DNA of 64,000 nucleotides. Source: Paraburkholderia oxyphila NBRC 105797 (GTDB taxonomy: Bacteria; Pseudomonadota; Gammaproteobacteria; Burkholderiales; Burkholderiaceae). Position numbers and translations under genes: made by a program. The stretch spans positions 62,001-126,000 of the forward strand of contig NZ_BAYD01000005.1 of the NCBI RefSeq assembly GCF_000685075.1, given 5' to 3'. Shown one piece after another: positions 41,543 through 49,518 of the stretch. The first letter of the stretch is position 1. Every line of letters starts with the position of its first letter. The notes below the pieces were generated by a model. It was not told the origin of the DNA. It did no database searches and saw nothing but the letters and a program-made list of their open reading frames with translations.

Positions 41543-42997
41543 TTGAAAGGCGAAATGACTGCGGGCAAGCTGCCATCCACATCAGGAGCAGAATCGCACT
41601 CGGCTTCTGCAACGACGGACCTGGGCGCGAAAGAAGCGTATCTGCTCGCGCGGCTCGAAAGGCTGCCGTTCACCCGGTGGCATGCGAAGGCGCGAATTGT
41701 GATGGGAAGCGCCACTTTCTTTGACGCCTTCGCGGCGTTATCTCTCGCTTATGCGCTTCCGGTACTCATCGGGCAATGGCACCTCAAAGCCTCCGACGTC
41801 GGGGTTTTGATCGCGGCAGGCTATATCGGGCAGTTGATCGGTGCGATCTTCTTCGGTGCCGTTGCTGAGAAGAAAGGTCGTGTCAAGAGTGCGACCGCAG
41901 CGATCGCCCTGATGGCTGTCATGGGAGTCGCGTGCGGTTTCGCGAACGGGTACTGGGCGCTGCTTGCCTTTCGCTTCCTTCAGGGCGTAGGGGTGGGCGG
42001 AGAGGTACCGGTCGCGGCAGCCTATATCAATGAGTTGTCCCAGGCTCATCGTCGCGGGAAATTCTTCATGCTCTACGAGATGATCTTCCCGATCGGATTG
42101 ATGCTCACCGGTCAACTCGCCGTGTGGCTCGTGCCCACACTTGGCTGGCACGCTTTGTTTCTATTCGGGGCTTTGCCTACGTTGCTGATTGCATGTTTCG
42201 TGTTCAAGCTACCCGAGTCGCCGCGGTGGCTCATCAATAAAGGTTGCCTTGGGCAAGCCGAAAGCATCGTCCAGCAGGCGGAGGCAAGCGCTCTTCGAAC
42301 GGGGAAACCGCTGGAGCAGGTTGCAATGCAGCGTCCGGCTCCGGCTGTCGCGCAGACGGCGCCGATGCCTGGTCCGAAGCAGAAGACCCGGGTGAGCGAA
42401 GTCTTGTCATCCACGTACCGCAGCAGGACCTTGATCGTATGGGGCCTCTGGGCAACCTCATATTTTGTCGCAAATGGATTGAACAACTGGCTGCCGTCGT
42501 TGTATCACACGGTATTTCATATGCCGTTGGTTGACGCCTTGCGAACCGCGTCGCTGACAAACGTGTTGCAGGTCGTCGCGACCCTCGTCTGTGCGTTTGC
42601 GATTGACCGAGTCGGACGCAGGTCATGGACGGTTGGCTCATTCGTGGTGGCGGGGATCATCCTCGCCGTGCTGTGGTGGACTGGATCGACGAACGTCTGG
42701 ACCGTGATCGTCCTTTGTTCCACCGCATACGCCGTGATTGGTTCTACGAACACATTGCTTTATCTCTACACGCCGGAAATTTATCCCACCCGGATGCGTG
42801 CGATTGCTACTGCGCTTGCTACCTCATGGTTGCGGGGCGCTTCTGCCGCAGCACCCGCATTGATGGGCGTGATCGTTCAGGCGGGCGAGCTTGACTCGGC
42901 GTTCATCGTGTTCGCAAGCGTGTGCGCGGTCGGTGGCCTGGTCGCGTTGGGCATGATCGAGACGAGCAGGCGGCGTCTGGAGCAGATCGCCTCGTAA
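41543..42997 (+). CDS. MFS transporter (sugar/organic acid:H+ symporter type)
   Basis: 484 residues from TTG 41543, chosen because AGGAG lies seven bases upstream; the next ATG (41555) is too far from it. Twelve transmembrane helices are apparent with a central loop (240-285). MFS signatures: GAIFFGAVAEKKGRVKSA between helices 2 and 3, and FLQGVGVGGEVPVAAAYINELSQAHRRGKFFMLYE, close to the sialate/aromatic-acid/sugar transporter groups. Last gene of the Gfo/Idh-DUF993 operon; likely importer of its substrate. Confidence 0.9.
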   Translation: MKGEMTAGKLPSTSGAESHSASATTDLGAKEAYLLARLERLPFTRWHAKARIVMGSATFFDAFAALSLAYALPVLIGQWHLKASDVGVLIAAGYIGQLIGAIFFGAVAEKKGRVKSATAAIALMAVMGVACGFANGYWALLAFRFLQGVGVGGEVPVAAAYINELSQAHRRGKFFMLYEMIFPIGLMLTGQLAVWLVPTLGWHALFLFGALPTLLIACFVFKLPESPRWLINKGCLGQAESIVQQAEASALRTGKPLEQVAMQRPAPAVAQTAPMPGPKQKTRVSEVLSSTYRSRTLIVWGLWATSYFVANGLNNWLPSLYHTVFHMPLVDALRTASLTNVLQVVATLVCAFAIDRVGRRSWTVGSFVVAGIILAVLWWTGSTNVWTVIVLCSTAYAVIGSTNTLLYLYTPEIYPTRMRAIATALATSWLRGASAAAPALMGVIVQAGELDSAFIVFASVCAVGGLVALGMIETSRRRLEQIAS

Positions 42998-43054
42998 AAA
43001 ACGGTGGTCAGGGGTTCCGTTCCGTTGGGCCAGGCCGCCGCCTGGCATGGCTGG

Positions 43055-43080
43055 ACTCGCTCAGCAGCCGCTGGGCGAGT
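43055..43080. terminator. Hairpin between convergent MFS and lacI genes
   Basis: ACTCGCTCAGC and GCTGGGCGAGT pair over 11 positions (one G-U/T) around a 4-base loop in the 112-bp convergent gap. A short T-rich segment (TTATCTGTT) follows on the plus strand. A likely terminator for the plus-strand operon, possibly bidirectional. Confidence 0.5.
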
Positions 43081-43109
43081 TATCTGTTAAGGATTGCTAT
43101 GCTCGAGTG

Positions 43110-44183
43110 TCAGGCACCCTGGCCGCCCGTGCGTCGACGGCCGCCGGCCGTCTTCGGTGTCATCTCCGTCACATCAGCCGGCTGCGACGTGTCCGGCCGA
43201 CGCATCGTCGACTCCCGGACCACGAGCCGTGGCTCCAGCATCGCGTATGCGTCGTCGTGGCTGCCGTTGAGCGCCGCGATGAGCTTGGTCATCGCGAGCT
43301 CGCCCATCTTCTCGCTCTGGAGATCCACCGTGGTCAGTGCGGGCGACGCATATTCGGCGTACGACACGTTGTCGAAGCCGACGACCGACAGATCTTGCGG
43401 CAGCCGAAAGCCGAGTTCGCGCGCTTCCTTCATGAAGCCGAGTGCGATCAGGTCGTTGTAGCAGATGACGGCATCAGGCTGCGACGAGCCGAGCAGGATC
43501 GCTGAGCACGCGCGTTCGCCGGCTATGGCCGACGGCGCTTCGGCGTCGTGGACGTCCAGTTGCAGCCCGGCTTTCTGAAGGCAGTCGACGATGCCGCGCC
43601 TGCGTTCGTCGTTCCAGCGCGACTTGGCGAAGCCGAGATACGCGATGCGCCGGTGGCCGAGATTCAGGAGATGGCGGGCGAGCATGGAGGCGGCGAGATG
43701 GCCGTCGGTGCCGACGCTCGCTATCGGAAACTGCTGACTACGCCCAAACAGCACAACCGGCTTGCTCAGTTCGAGCAGCCACTGAACCGCGTCGTCCGGC
43801 ATTCGCGAGCTGATGATCATCCCGTCGACGCGCTGCGCGAGCGCCTCGATCAGCGGCCGCTCGCGTTCCTGGCTTTCCTCGGTATCGACGAGCAGCAGCG
43901 TGTAGTCGTGCTGCAGCGCGACCCGGTTCGCGCCCTTGACGATGTTCGTGAAGTGCGGATTGCGGATGTCGAGGATCGCGAGGCCGATCGTGCGCGTCTT
44001 GCCGGTGATCATCGAGCGGGCGAGGGGGTTCGACCGGTAGCCGAGCGCGTCGATCGCCGCCTTCAGCTTCGCTTCGACAGATCCGGAAAAGCGCTGCGTG
44101 CCGTTGATGTATTTCGACACTGTGGAGACGGCGACACCCGCGGCGGCGGCGACATCGCGGATGGTTGGCTGGGTTTTCGGCAT
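43110..44183 (-). CDS. LacI family transcriptional regulator of uronate genes
   Basis: 357 residues. N-terminal LacI HTH TIRDVAAAAGVAVSTVSKYINGTQRFSG with hinge helix region YRSNPLARSMITGKTRTIGLAI. The rest is a periplasmic-binding-protein-like effector domain. The short C-terminal tail is basic (GGRRRTGGQGA). It is the last gene of the minus-strand uronate block. Palindromes of the LacI-typical kind with a central CG recur at promoters in this region, including a half-site 10-23 bp upstream of its own start, so it is the probable regulator. Ligand may be an aldarate or uronate. Confidence 0.92.
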   Translation of the reverse strand: MPKTQPTIRDVAAAAGVAVSTVSKYINGTQRFSGSVEAKLKAAIDALGYRSNPLARSMITGKTRTIGLAILDIRNPHFTNIVKGANRVALQHDYTLLLVDTEESQERERPLIEALAQRVDGMIISSRMPDDAVQWLLELSKPVVLFGRSQQFPIASVGTDGHLAASMLARHLLNLGHRRIAYLGFAKSRWNDERRRGIVDCLQKAGLQLDVHDAEAPSAIAGERACSAILLGSSQPDAVICYNDLIALGFMKEARELGFRLPQDLSVVGFDNVSYAEYASPALTTVDLQSEKMGELAMTKLIAALNGSHDDAYAMLEPRLVVRESTMRRPDTSQPADVTEMTPKTAGGRRRTGGQGA

Positions 44184-44192
44184 CGACGAGGA

Positions 44193-44206
44193 GGGTAGCG
44201 TTTTCC
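44193..44206. promoter_or_regulatory. Candidate LacI-family operator half-site upstream of lacI
   Basis: GGGTAGCGTTTTCC keeps the right half CGTTTTCC of the consensus GGAAAACGTTTTCC. Position just before the lacI start suggests autoregulation. Weakest of the sites. Confidence 0.35.
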
Positions 44207-44323
44207 TTCAGATTTCGATGATATAGGGAACGGGGTGGTGCGTAAACCGGGGAGCGAATTGACCGCGAGCGAGACGGGGAAGCGCCGGAGGAGGCGCTGA
44301 GCGGCCTTCGACCGCCCGAACCG

Positions 44324-45601
44324 TCAGAATCGCGGCTTCTTCCGTTCCCAGTCCGGTTTGAACTTGCGCATCTGCGCGGCATCGTCTCGTCCGCTCAATC
44401 CGCACCGCAAGTACCGCTGGTGCATCTCGGCGAGGGCCTTGTGGTCGAGATCGACACCAATCCCGGGCAGATTCCGGACCGCGACGCTGCCATCGCGGAT
44501 CGGCACGCGGCCACCCTGCAGAAGGTCCTCCGTGAACCACGGATAATGCGTGTCGCAGGCATAAGTCAGGTTCGGTATCGCTGCCGCGACATGCGTCATC
44601 GTCATGAGGCTGATACCCAGATGGCAGTTCGAATGCATCGAGAGTTCGATATCAAACATCTCGCACATGCTTGCCAGTTGCTGTGTCGCTCTCAGCCCGC
44701 CCCAGTAATGGTGGTCCCCGAGGATGACTTGAACGCCGTTGACCGTGAGATTCCTGCGGAATTCGTCGAAGTCCGTGACGACCATGTTGGTCGCCATGGG
44801 AAGTCCGGTCGCGAGGTGCAGGTCCGCCATTCCACCAAGGCCGGGTGTCGGATCCTCGTAGTACTCGAGATCGCCGTCGAGCAGTTCCGCCATGCGGCGG
44901 GCGGTGTCCTGCGACCAGGCGGCGTTCGTGTCCAGCCGTATTGGGTGAGCCGGGAACCTCTTCCTCAGGGCCTTGATACAGGCAACGTCTTCCTGTGGCG
45001 TGAGAACGCCGGCCTTGACCTTGATGCTGCGGAACCCGTAGAGGTCGATCATCCGTTGGGCTTCGCCAACTAGCTGATCAACAGTCAGAACTTCTCCCCA
45101 TGGATCGTATTCGGCGTATTCCGGATCGACATTGCGCACGTACTGCGCGCTGTACTTGAAGAACAGGTAGGCGGAAAAGGGCACCTGCTGGCGTACCGCT
45201 CCTCCCAGCAATTCGCACAACGGAATCCCCAGGCATCGTGCCTGCAGGTCGAGAAAAGCGGCTTCGAACGCGCCAAAAATCTTCGCGTCGGTAGGGTTTC
45301 CGTTCCACGAGCCCGGCATGAAGCGGAATGCCTCGGCACCGGAGGGCGGAGTGCCGGACTGCGTGATGCGCCTCAATGCGTTGACGTCGAACGGACTCAA
45401 TCCCACCAGACTTTCCTGGACCGAATTCAGGCGGTCGAGCACCATCCGGTCGGCAAAGGTCTCGCCGAGACCGACGAGGCCGTTGTCTGCCTCGACCTCG
45501 ATGATCGACCGGACGGTGTAAGGACTGTGCAACCCGCCGCTGTTCAGCAGTGGCGGGTTGCAAACCGCCACCGGCGTGACGCGCACCCGAGCGATTTTCA
45601 T
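44324..45601 (-). CDS. Glucarate dehydratase-family enzyme (enolase superfamily)
   Basis: 425 residues from the ATG at 45601. The active site of the glucarate dehydratase subgroup is complete: Lys194 and Lys196 (IKVKAG), Asp224 and Asn226 (RLDTNAAW), Glu249 (YYEDPTPG), Asn272 (ATNMVVTDF), Asp296 (ILGDHHYW) and His323 (SMHSNCHLGIS). It removes water from D-glucarate or a related aldarate to give 5-keto-4-deoxy-D-glucarate. Downstream partner genes are tartronate semialdehyde reductase (42 bp upstream in the same operon) and the HpcH-type aldolase at 56024. Exact sugar acid (glucarate or altrarate/galactarate) is unproven. Confidence 0.9.
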   Translation of the reverse strand: MKIARVRVTPVAVCNPPLLNSGGLHSPYTVRSIIEVEADNGLVGLGETFADRMVLDRLNSVQESLVGLSPFDVNALRRITQSGTPPSGAEAFRFMPGSWNGNPTDAKIFGAFEAAFLDLQARCLGIPLCELLGGAVRQQVPFSAYLFFKYSAQYVRNVDPEYAEYDPWGEVLTVDQLVGEAQRMIDLYGFRSIKVKAGVLTPQEDVACIKALRKRFPAHPIRLDTNAAWSQDTARRMAELLDGDLEYYEDPTPGLGGMADLHLATGLPMATNMVVTDFDEFRRNLTVNGVQVILGDHHYWGGLRATQQLASMCEMFDIELSMHSNCHLGISLMTMTHVAAAIPNLTYACDTHYPWFTEDLLQGGRVPIRDGSVAVRNLPGIGVDLDHKALAEMHQRYLRCGLSGRDDAAQMRKFKPDWERKKPRF

Positions 45602-45643
45602 TGGACTTTTCCTTGTCAAAGAACCTGATTGCGCCGTGTCGCG

Positions 45644-46522
45644 TCAGGCGAGCGTCGCGTTCGACATGATTTCGAGCGCGCGCACGAGGCCCGAGTGATC
45701 CCACGTCTTGCCGCCGTGCGCGGCGCAGACGCTGAACAGTTGCTGTGCGCTCGCGGTGTGAGGCAGCGCGAGGCCGAGCTTGCGCGCGCCGTCGAGCGCG
45801 AGATTCAGGTCCTTCTGATGCAGCTCGATGCGAAAGCCCGGGTCGAAGGTGCGTTTCGTCATCCGCTCGCCGTGCACTTCGAGGATCCGCGATGCCGCAA
45901 AGCCGCCCATCAGCGCGCGGCGCACGCGCTCCGGATCGGCGCCCGAGCGCGACGCGAACAGCAGCGCTTCCGCGACCGCCTCGATATTCAACGCGACGAT
46001 GATCTGGTTCGCGACCTTGCAGGTCTGGCCCGCGCCGTTGTCGCCGATGAGTGTGATGTTCTTGCCCATCAGCTCGAACAGCGGCTTCGCGCGCTCGAAC
46101 GCGCTTTCCGGGCCGCCGACCATGATCGTCAGCGTTGCCTCGCGCGCACCGACTTCACCGCCGGACACCGGTGCGTCCAGGTAGTCGCAGCCGAGCTTGT
46201 TGATGTCCTTCGCGAATGCCTGCGTGTCGAGCGGCGAGATCGAACTCATGTCGATCACGAGCTTGTTGGCGGTGAGGCCCTTCGCGACGCCATCGTCCGC
46301 GAACAGCACGTTGCGGACGTCCGGTGTGTCCGGGACCATCGAGATGATCACGTCGGCGGCGCGCGCGACCGCGGCCGAGCTCTCGACGACGGTCGCGCTC
46401 GCGCGCAGATCGTCGGGAACCGTATACGCGCCATTCACGAACAGCGTGTGCCCGCCTTTGATGAGGTTGCGCGCCATGTGCGCGCCCATGATGCCGAGGC
46501 CGATGAAACCGATGTTTGCCAT
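45644..46522 (-). CDS. 2-hydroxy-3-oxopropionate (tartronate semialdehyde) reductase
   Basis: 292 residues. Beta-hydroxyacid dehydrogenase pattern: NIGFIGLGIMGAHMARNLIKGGHTLFV (NAD binding), the substrate motif DAPVSGGEVGAREATLTIMVGG, and the catalytic lysine in GQTCKVANQIIVALNIEAVAEAL. It closely resembles GarR/GlxR, which reduces tartronate semialdehyde to glycerate. First gene of the unit with the glucarate dehydratase-like gene; CAGGAGC precedes the ATG. Expression appears controlled by the operator at 46593-46606. Confidence 0.93.
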   Translation of the reverse strand: MANIGFIGLGIMGAHMARNLIKGGHTLFVNGAYTVPDDLRASATVVESSAAVARAADVIISMVPDTPDVRNVLFADDGVAKGLTANKLVIDMSSISPLDTQAFAKDINKLGCDYLDAPVSGGEVGAREATLTIMVGGPESAFERAKPLFELMGKNITLIGDNGAGQTCKVANQIIVALNIEAVAEALLFASRSGADPERVRRALMGGFAASRILEVHGERMTKRTFDPGFRIELHQKDLNLALDGARKLGLALPHTASAQQLFSVCAAHGGKTWDHSGLVRALEIMSNATLA

Positions 46523-46592
46523 GTTGGGCTGCTCCTGTGAGTGAGTGGACCGGGAGTGTCAGAGGTGTCGCGCGCTGCGGACAATGTGGGAA

Positions 46593-46606
46593 GGAAATCG
46601 TTTTCC
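46593..46606. promoter_or_regulatory. LacI-family operator at the reductase-dehydratase promoter
   Basis: GGAAATCGTTTTCC differs from the perfect palindrome GGAAAACGTTTTCC at one position. It lies just downstream of the putative -10 box, covering the expected transcription start, a classic repressor position. Confidence 0.6.
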
Positions 46607-46609
46607 AAA

Positions 46610-46638
46610 ATAATAGTTCAAAGGCGTCGCGAAGTAAA
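46610..46638 (-). promoter_or_regulatory. Sigma-70-like promoter of the reductase-dehydratase unit
   Basis: On the minus strand TTTACT (46638-46633) and TATTAT (46615-46610) are separated by 17 bases (4/6 and 5/6 matches). The -35 box nearly touches the stop region of the MFS gene upstream. Confidence 0.5.
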
Positions 46639-46639
46639 T

Positions 46640-48037
46640 TCATTCCATCTGGCTCGTCACACCGGATCCGTCCTCTCGCGACAGCTGCGCGAACATCGGG
46701 CAAGTCAGCATGACCATGACCACTGTTGCGACGAAACCCAGGGCGATATCGCGTTGATCCGGGTGCGGATCGCCGTGGAGCATCGACACGATCTGCACGG
46801 TTGCCGCGACCGATGCCACGCCGAACGCCTTCATGAACTTCTGCGAGGTTCCCTGGAACGAAGTCGCAGCCGACATCTTCGATTCAGGCACATCGGCAAA
46901 GGCAATGGCGCCCGTGGTCGCGAAATTGAGCGACCGCGACACGCCGCCCATCAGCAGCAGAAAGAAGATGCCCACGCGCGACCAGTCCTTCGACATCAGG
47001 GCGCACAGGCTGAGCACGACCGCGAACGCACAGCTTGCCGTTGTCAGGACACTGCGCACCGGATAGCGCCTGAGTGCAAAGGCCGCCATCGGCCGCATGC
47101 AGAACGATCCAATCGAGCTCGCAAACGTCATCATGCTGCTGCTCAGGACGCTGTATCCGAACGCGACTTGCAGCATGAGCGGAACGAGAAACAACATCGC
47201 ATCCGACGCCGCGATAAAGCATCCCCCCGCGATCGAGGCGACCTTGAAGGTGGGAATATCCAGAAGGGAAAAATCCACCGCAGGATCTGGCGTGCGCCTG
47301 CAATGCCGCCAGGCGAGCCAGCACAGGCCCGCACCAAGCGACAGCACGAGAATGGGCATGACCGGATGCGTCGCACCCCGGTCAACCGAATCGAACCCGA
47401 TCATGGATATGGCCAGCGCAGCAGCGACCAGCACGCTGCCTGTCAAGTCGAGTCGTTTCGACGGCATGCATTGCGTCTCTGGAAGAAAACGCCATGCGCA
47501 AACGAGGCCGAGGATTCCGATCGGCAGATTGATCCAGAACGTCCAGCGCCACGACCACTCACTGGTCAAGAAGCCACCCAATGGCGGCCCGAGGATGGGG
47601 CCGAGCAGGGCGGGCATCGTCAACCATGTCGACGCCGACAGCATGTTCTCGCGATCGATGCCGCGAAACAGGATCAGTCGCCCGACTGGAACCATCATCG
47701 CGCCTCCCGCCCCCTGGAGAATCCGGAACGAGATCAGCTCAGGCAAGCCACGGATCAATGCACAGCCAGCAGATGCCAGCGTGAACGTGACGATCGCCCA
47801 TAGAAAGACGCGTTTTGCGCCGAATCGGTCTGCAACCCATCCGCTTATCGGCGTGAACACGGTCAGCGCAACGAGATACGCGATGATCACGCTGCTTAGA
47901 TGAATTGCACTGATGCCGAGATCTCGCGCGATCGACGGGATGGCGATCGTGACGATCGTCCCGTCGATGTTCTGCATGAACAACGCGACCGATATGACGA
48001 GCGCGGATATTCGGAAGTCGTTTTCGGGCGGGTTCAT
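46640..48037 (-). CDS. MFS transporter, DHA2 (14-TMS) family
   Basis: 465 residues with about fourteen hydrophobic helices. N-terminal ISALVISVALFMQNIDGTIVTIAIPSIARDLG and the motif A region GWVADRFGAKRVFL are typical of DHA2 drug:H+ antiporters, with motif C-like PALLGPILGPPLGGFL. These proteins usually export toxic compounds. It starts 7 bases after the glucuronate isomerase stop, so it is co-transcribed with uronate genes. A role in exporting a sugar-acid intermediate or excess substrate is possible but not shown. Confidence 0.9.
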   Translation of the reverse strand: MNPPENDFRISALVISVALFMQNIDGTIVTIAIPSIARDLGISAIHLSSVIIAYLVALTVFTPISGWVADRFGAKRVFLWAIVTFTLASAGCALIRGLPELISFRILQGAGGAMMVPVGRLILFRGIDRENMLSASTWLTMPALLGPILGPPLGGFLTSEWSWRWTFWINLPIGILGLVCAWRFLPETQCMPSKRLDLTGSVLVAAALAISMIGFDSVDRGATHPVMPILVLSLGAGLCWLAWRHCRRTPDPAVDFSLLDIPTFKVASIAGGCFIAASDAMLFLVPLMLQVAFGYSVLSSSMMTFASSIGSFCMRPMAAFALRRYPVRSVLTTASCAFAVVLSLCALMSKDWSRVGIFFLLLMGGVSRSLNFATTGAIAFADVPESKMSAATSFQGTSQKFMKAFGVASVAATVQIVSMLHGDPHPDQRDIALGFVATVVMVMLTCPMFAQLSREDGSGVTSQME

Positions 48038-48044
48038 CGGCCGG

Positions 48045-49451
48045 CTATACCGAGAAAAACTCAGCCGCGTTGCGGTAGCAAATCTTGCGAATCATCTCCC
48101 CAACTAGGCCGTAGTCCTGCGGAACCTCGCCATTTTCCATCCAGGTGCCCACCATATCGCAGAGCAGGCGCCGGAAGTATTCGTGACGCGAGTACGAGAG
48201 CAGGCTGCGCGAATCGGTGATCATCCCGACAAACGTGCCAAGTATTCCCAACTGCGAAAGCTGTGTCAGTTGGCGACGCATGCCATCGAGCTGATCGTTG
48301 AACCACCAGGCGGCCCCAAACTGGATCTTGCCTCGCGTGTTGCCGCCCTGAAAGCAGGCGCATAACGTCGCGACGACCTCGTTCTGGCTCGGATTGATGG
48401 TATGGATAACCAACTTAGGCAGACCGCTGTTCGAGTTCATCGCGTCGAGGAGACCGGCGAGGGCTTCAGATATAGGGCGATCGCGAATCGCATCGAACCC
48501 GGCATTCGGGCCGATCTGGTTCAGCATGGCCGTGTTGTTGTTGAGTTGCGCACCAATGTGCAACTGCATCGCCCAGCCCCGCTCGGCATATTGCCCCGCC
48601 AGCCACACCTGGATGGCAGTCGCATACTGCGCGATGTCCTCTTCGCTCAGGCGTTGGCCGGACAGACGCTTCTGGACAATCTGATCGAGTGCCGATCCGG
48701 AAGCGAGCGGCGCAAAGCGCAACACCGGGATACCGTGATCGGCGGCAATGCATCCATGCGCACAAAAGTGATCCAGTCGCCTGAGCAGCGCCACCTTCAG
48801 AGACTGGAAATCGCCTATCGCGGTCTCGCTGGCGCGCGCCAGCTTGTCGATATACGCAGCGAAGCCGTCGGCCTCGATCTTGACGAGGTTGTCGGCGCGC
48901 CAGTTTGGACGCACCGCGATATCGTCCATCGACGGATCGCGCGCAATTTGCGCATGAAACTCGAGCGTATCGGTCGGGTCGTCAGTCGAGCCAACCAGGC
49001 GGACATTGAACTTGCGCAGCAGCCCGCGCGCGCTCATCCCGGGCTGACGCAATTGCCGGCTGGTTTCATTCCAGATCCGGTCAGCAGTCCCGCCGCTGAT
49101 GGGATCGTCGATGCCGAATCCGGCGCGCAACTCGAGATGCGACCAGTGATAAAGCGGGTTGCCCAGGCAGCTCGGCAGATCGTCGGCCCAGACATCGAAT
49201 TTCTCGCGATCGCTTGCGTCACCCGTGATGTACCGCTCGTCATTGCCCAGTGCCCGCATCGCGCGCCATTTGTAATGGTCGCCCTTGAGCCAGATTTCGG
49301 TGATGTTGTTGAAGCGGCGATCGTCAGCAATCTCCTTGACGCTCAGGTGGCAGTGATAGTCAAAGATGGGTTCCGGCCTGGCGTACTCGTGGTAAAGCTT
49401 GCGCGCGCAGTCGCTGGACAAGAGGAAGTTGTCACCCATGAATGGGTTCAT
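48045..49451 (-). CDS. uxaC: Glucuronate isomerase
   Basis: 468 residues, normal for UxaC. ATG 49451 is preceded by GGGAGA seven bases away. The N terminus FLLSSDCARKLYHEYARPEPIFDYHCHLSVKEIADDRRF has the HCH metal-binding pair of the amidohydrolase-like fold. Further UxaC blocks: LGNPLYHWSHLELRAGFGI, RLVGSTDDPTDTLEFH, AMQLHIGAQLNNNTAML and GMITDSRSLLSYSRHEYFRRLLCD. It interconverts glucuronate/fructuronate and galacturonate/tagaturonate. UxaB/UxuB-type reductases and UxaA/UxuA are absent here, so the isomerase branch is incomplete within the window. Confidence 0.95.
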   Translation of the reverse strand: MNPFMGDNFLLSSDCARKLYHEYARPEPIFDYHCHLSVKEIADDRRFNNITEIWLKGDHYKWRAMRALGNDERYITGDASDREKFDVWADDLPSCLGNPLYHWSHLELRAGFGIDDPISGGTADRIWNETSRQLRQPGMSARGLLRKFNVRLVGSTDDPTDTLEFHAQIARDPSMDDIAVRPNWRADNLVKIEADGFAAYIDKLARASETAIGDFQSLKVALLRRLDHFCAHGCIAADHGIPVLRFAPLASGSALDQIVQKRLSGQRLSEEDIAQYATAIQVWLAGQYAERGWAMQLHIGAQLNNNTAMLNQIGPNAGFDAIRDRPISEALAGLLDAMNSNSGLPKLVIHTINPSQNEVVATLCACFQGGNTRGKIQFGAAWWFNDQLDGMRRQLTQLSQLGILGTFVGMITDSRSLLSYSRHEYFRRLLCDMVGTWMENGEVPQDYGLVGEMIRKICYRNAAEFFSV

Positions 49452-49518
49452 CAGTCAGTCTCCCGGTTTCAGCGCAGCCGGCACACTGGCCGGCTGGCGC
49501 ATGGGGTTCAAGGTCGTG

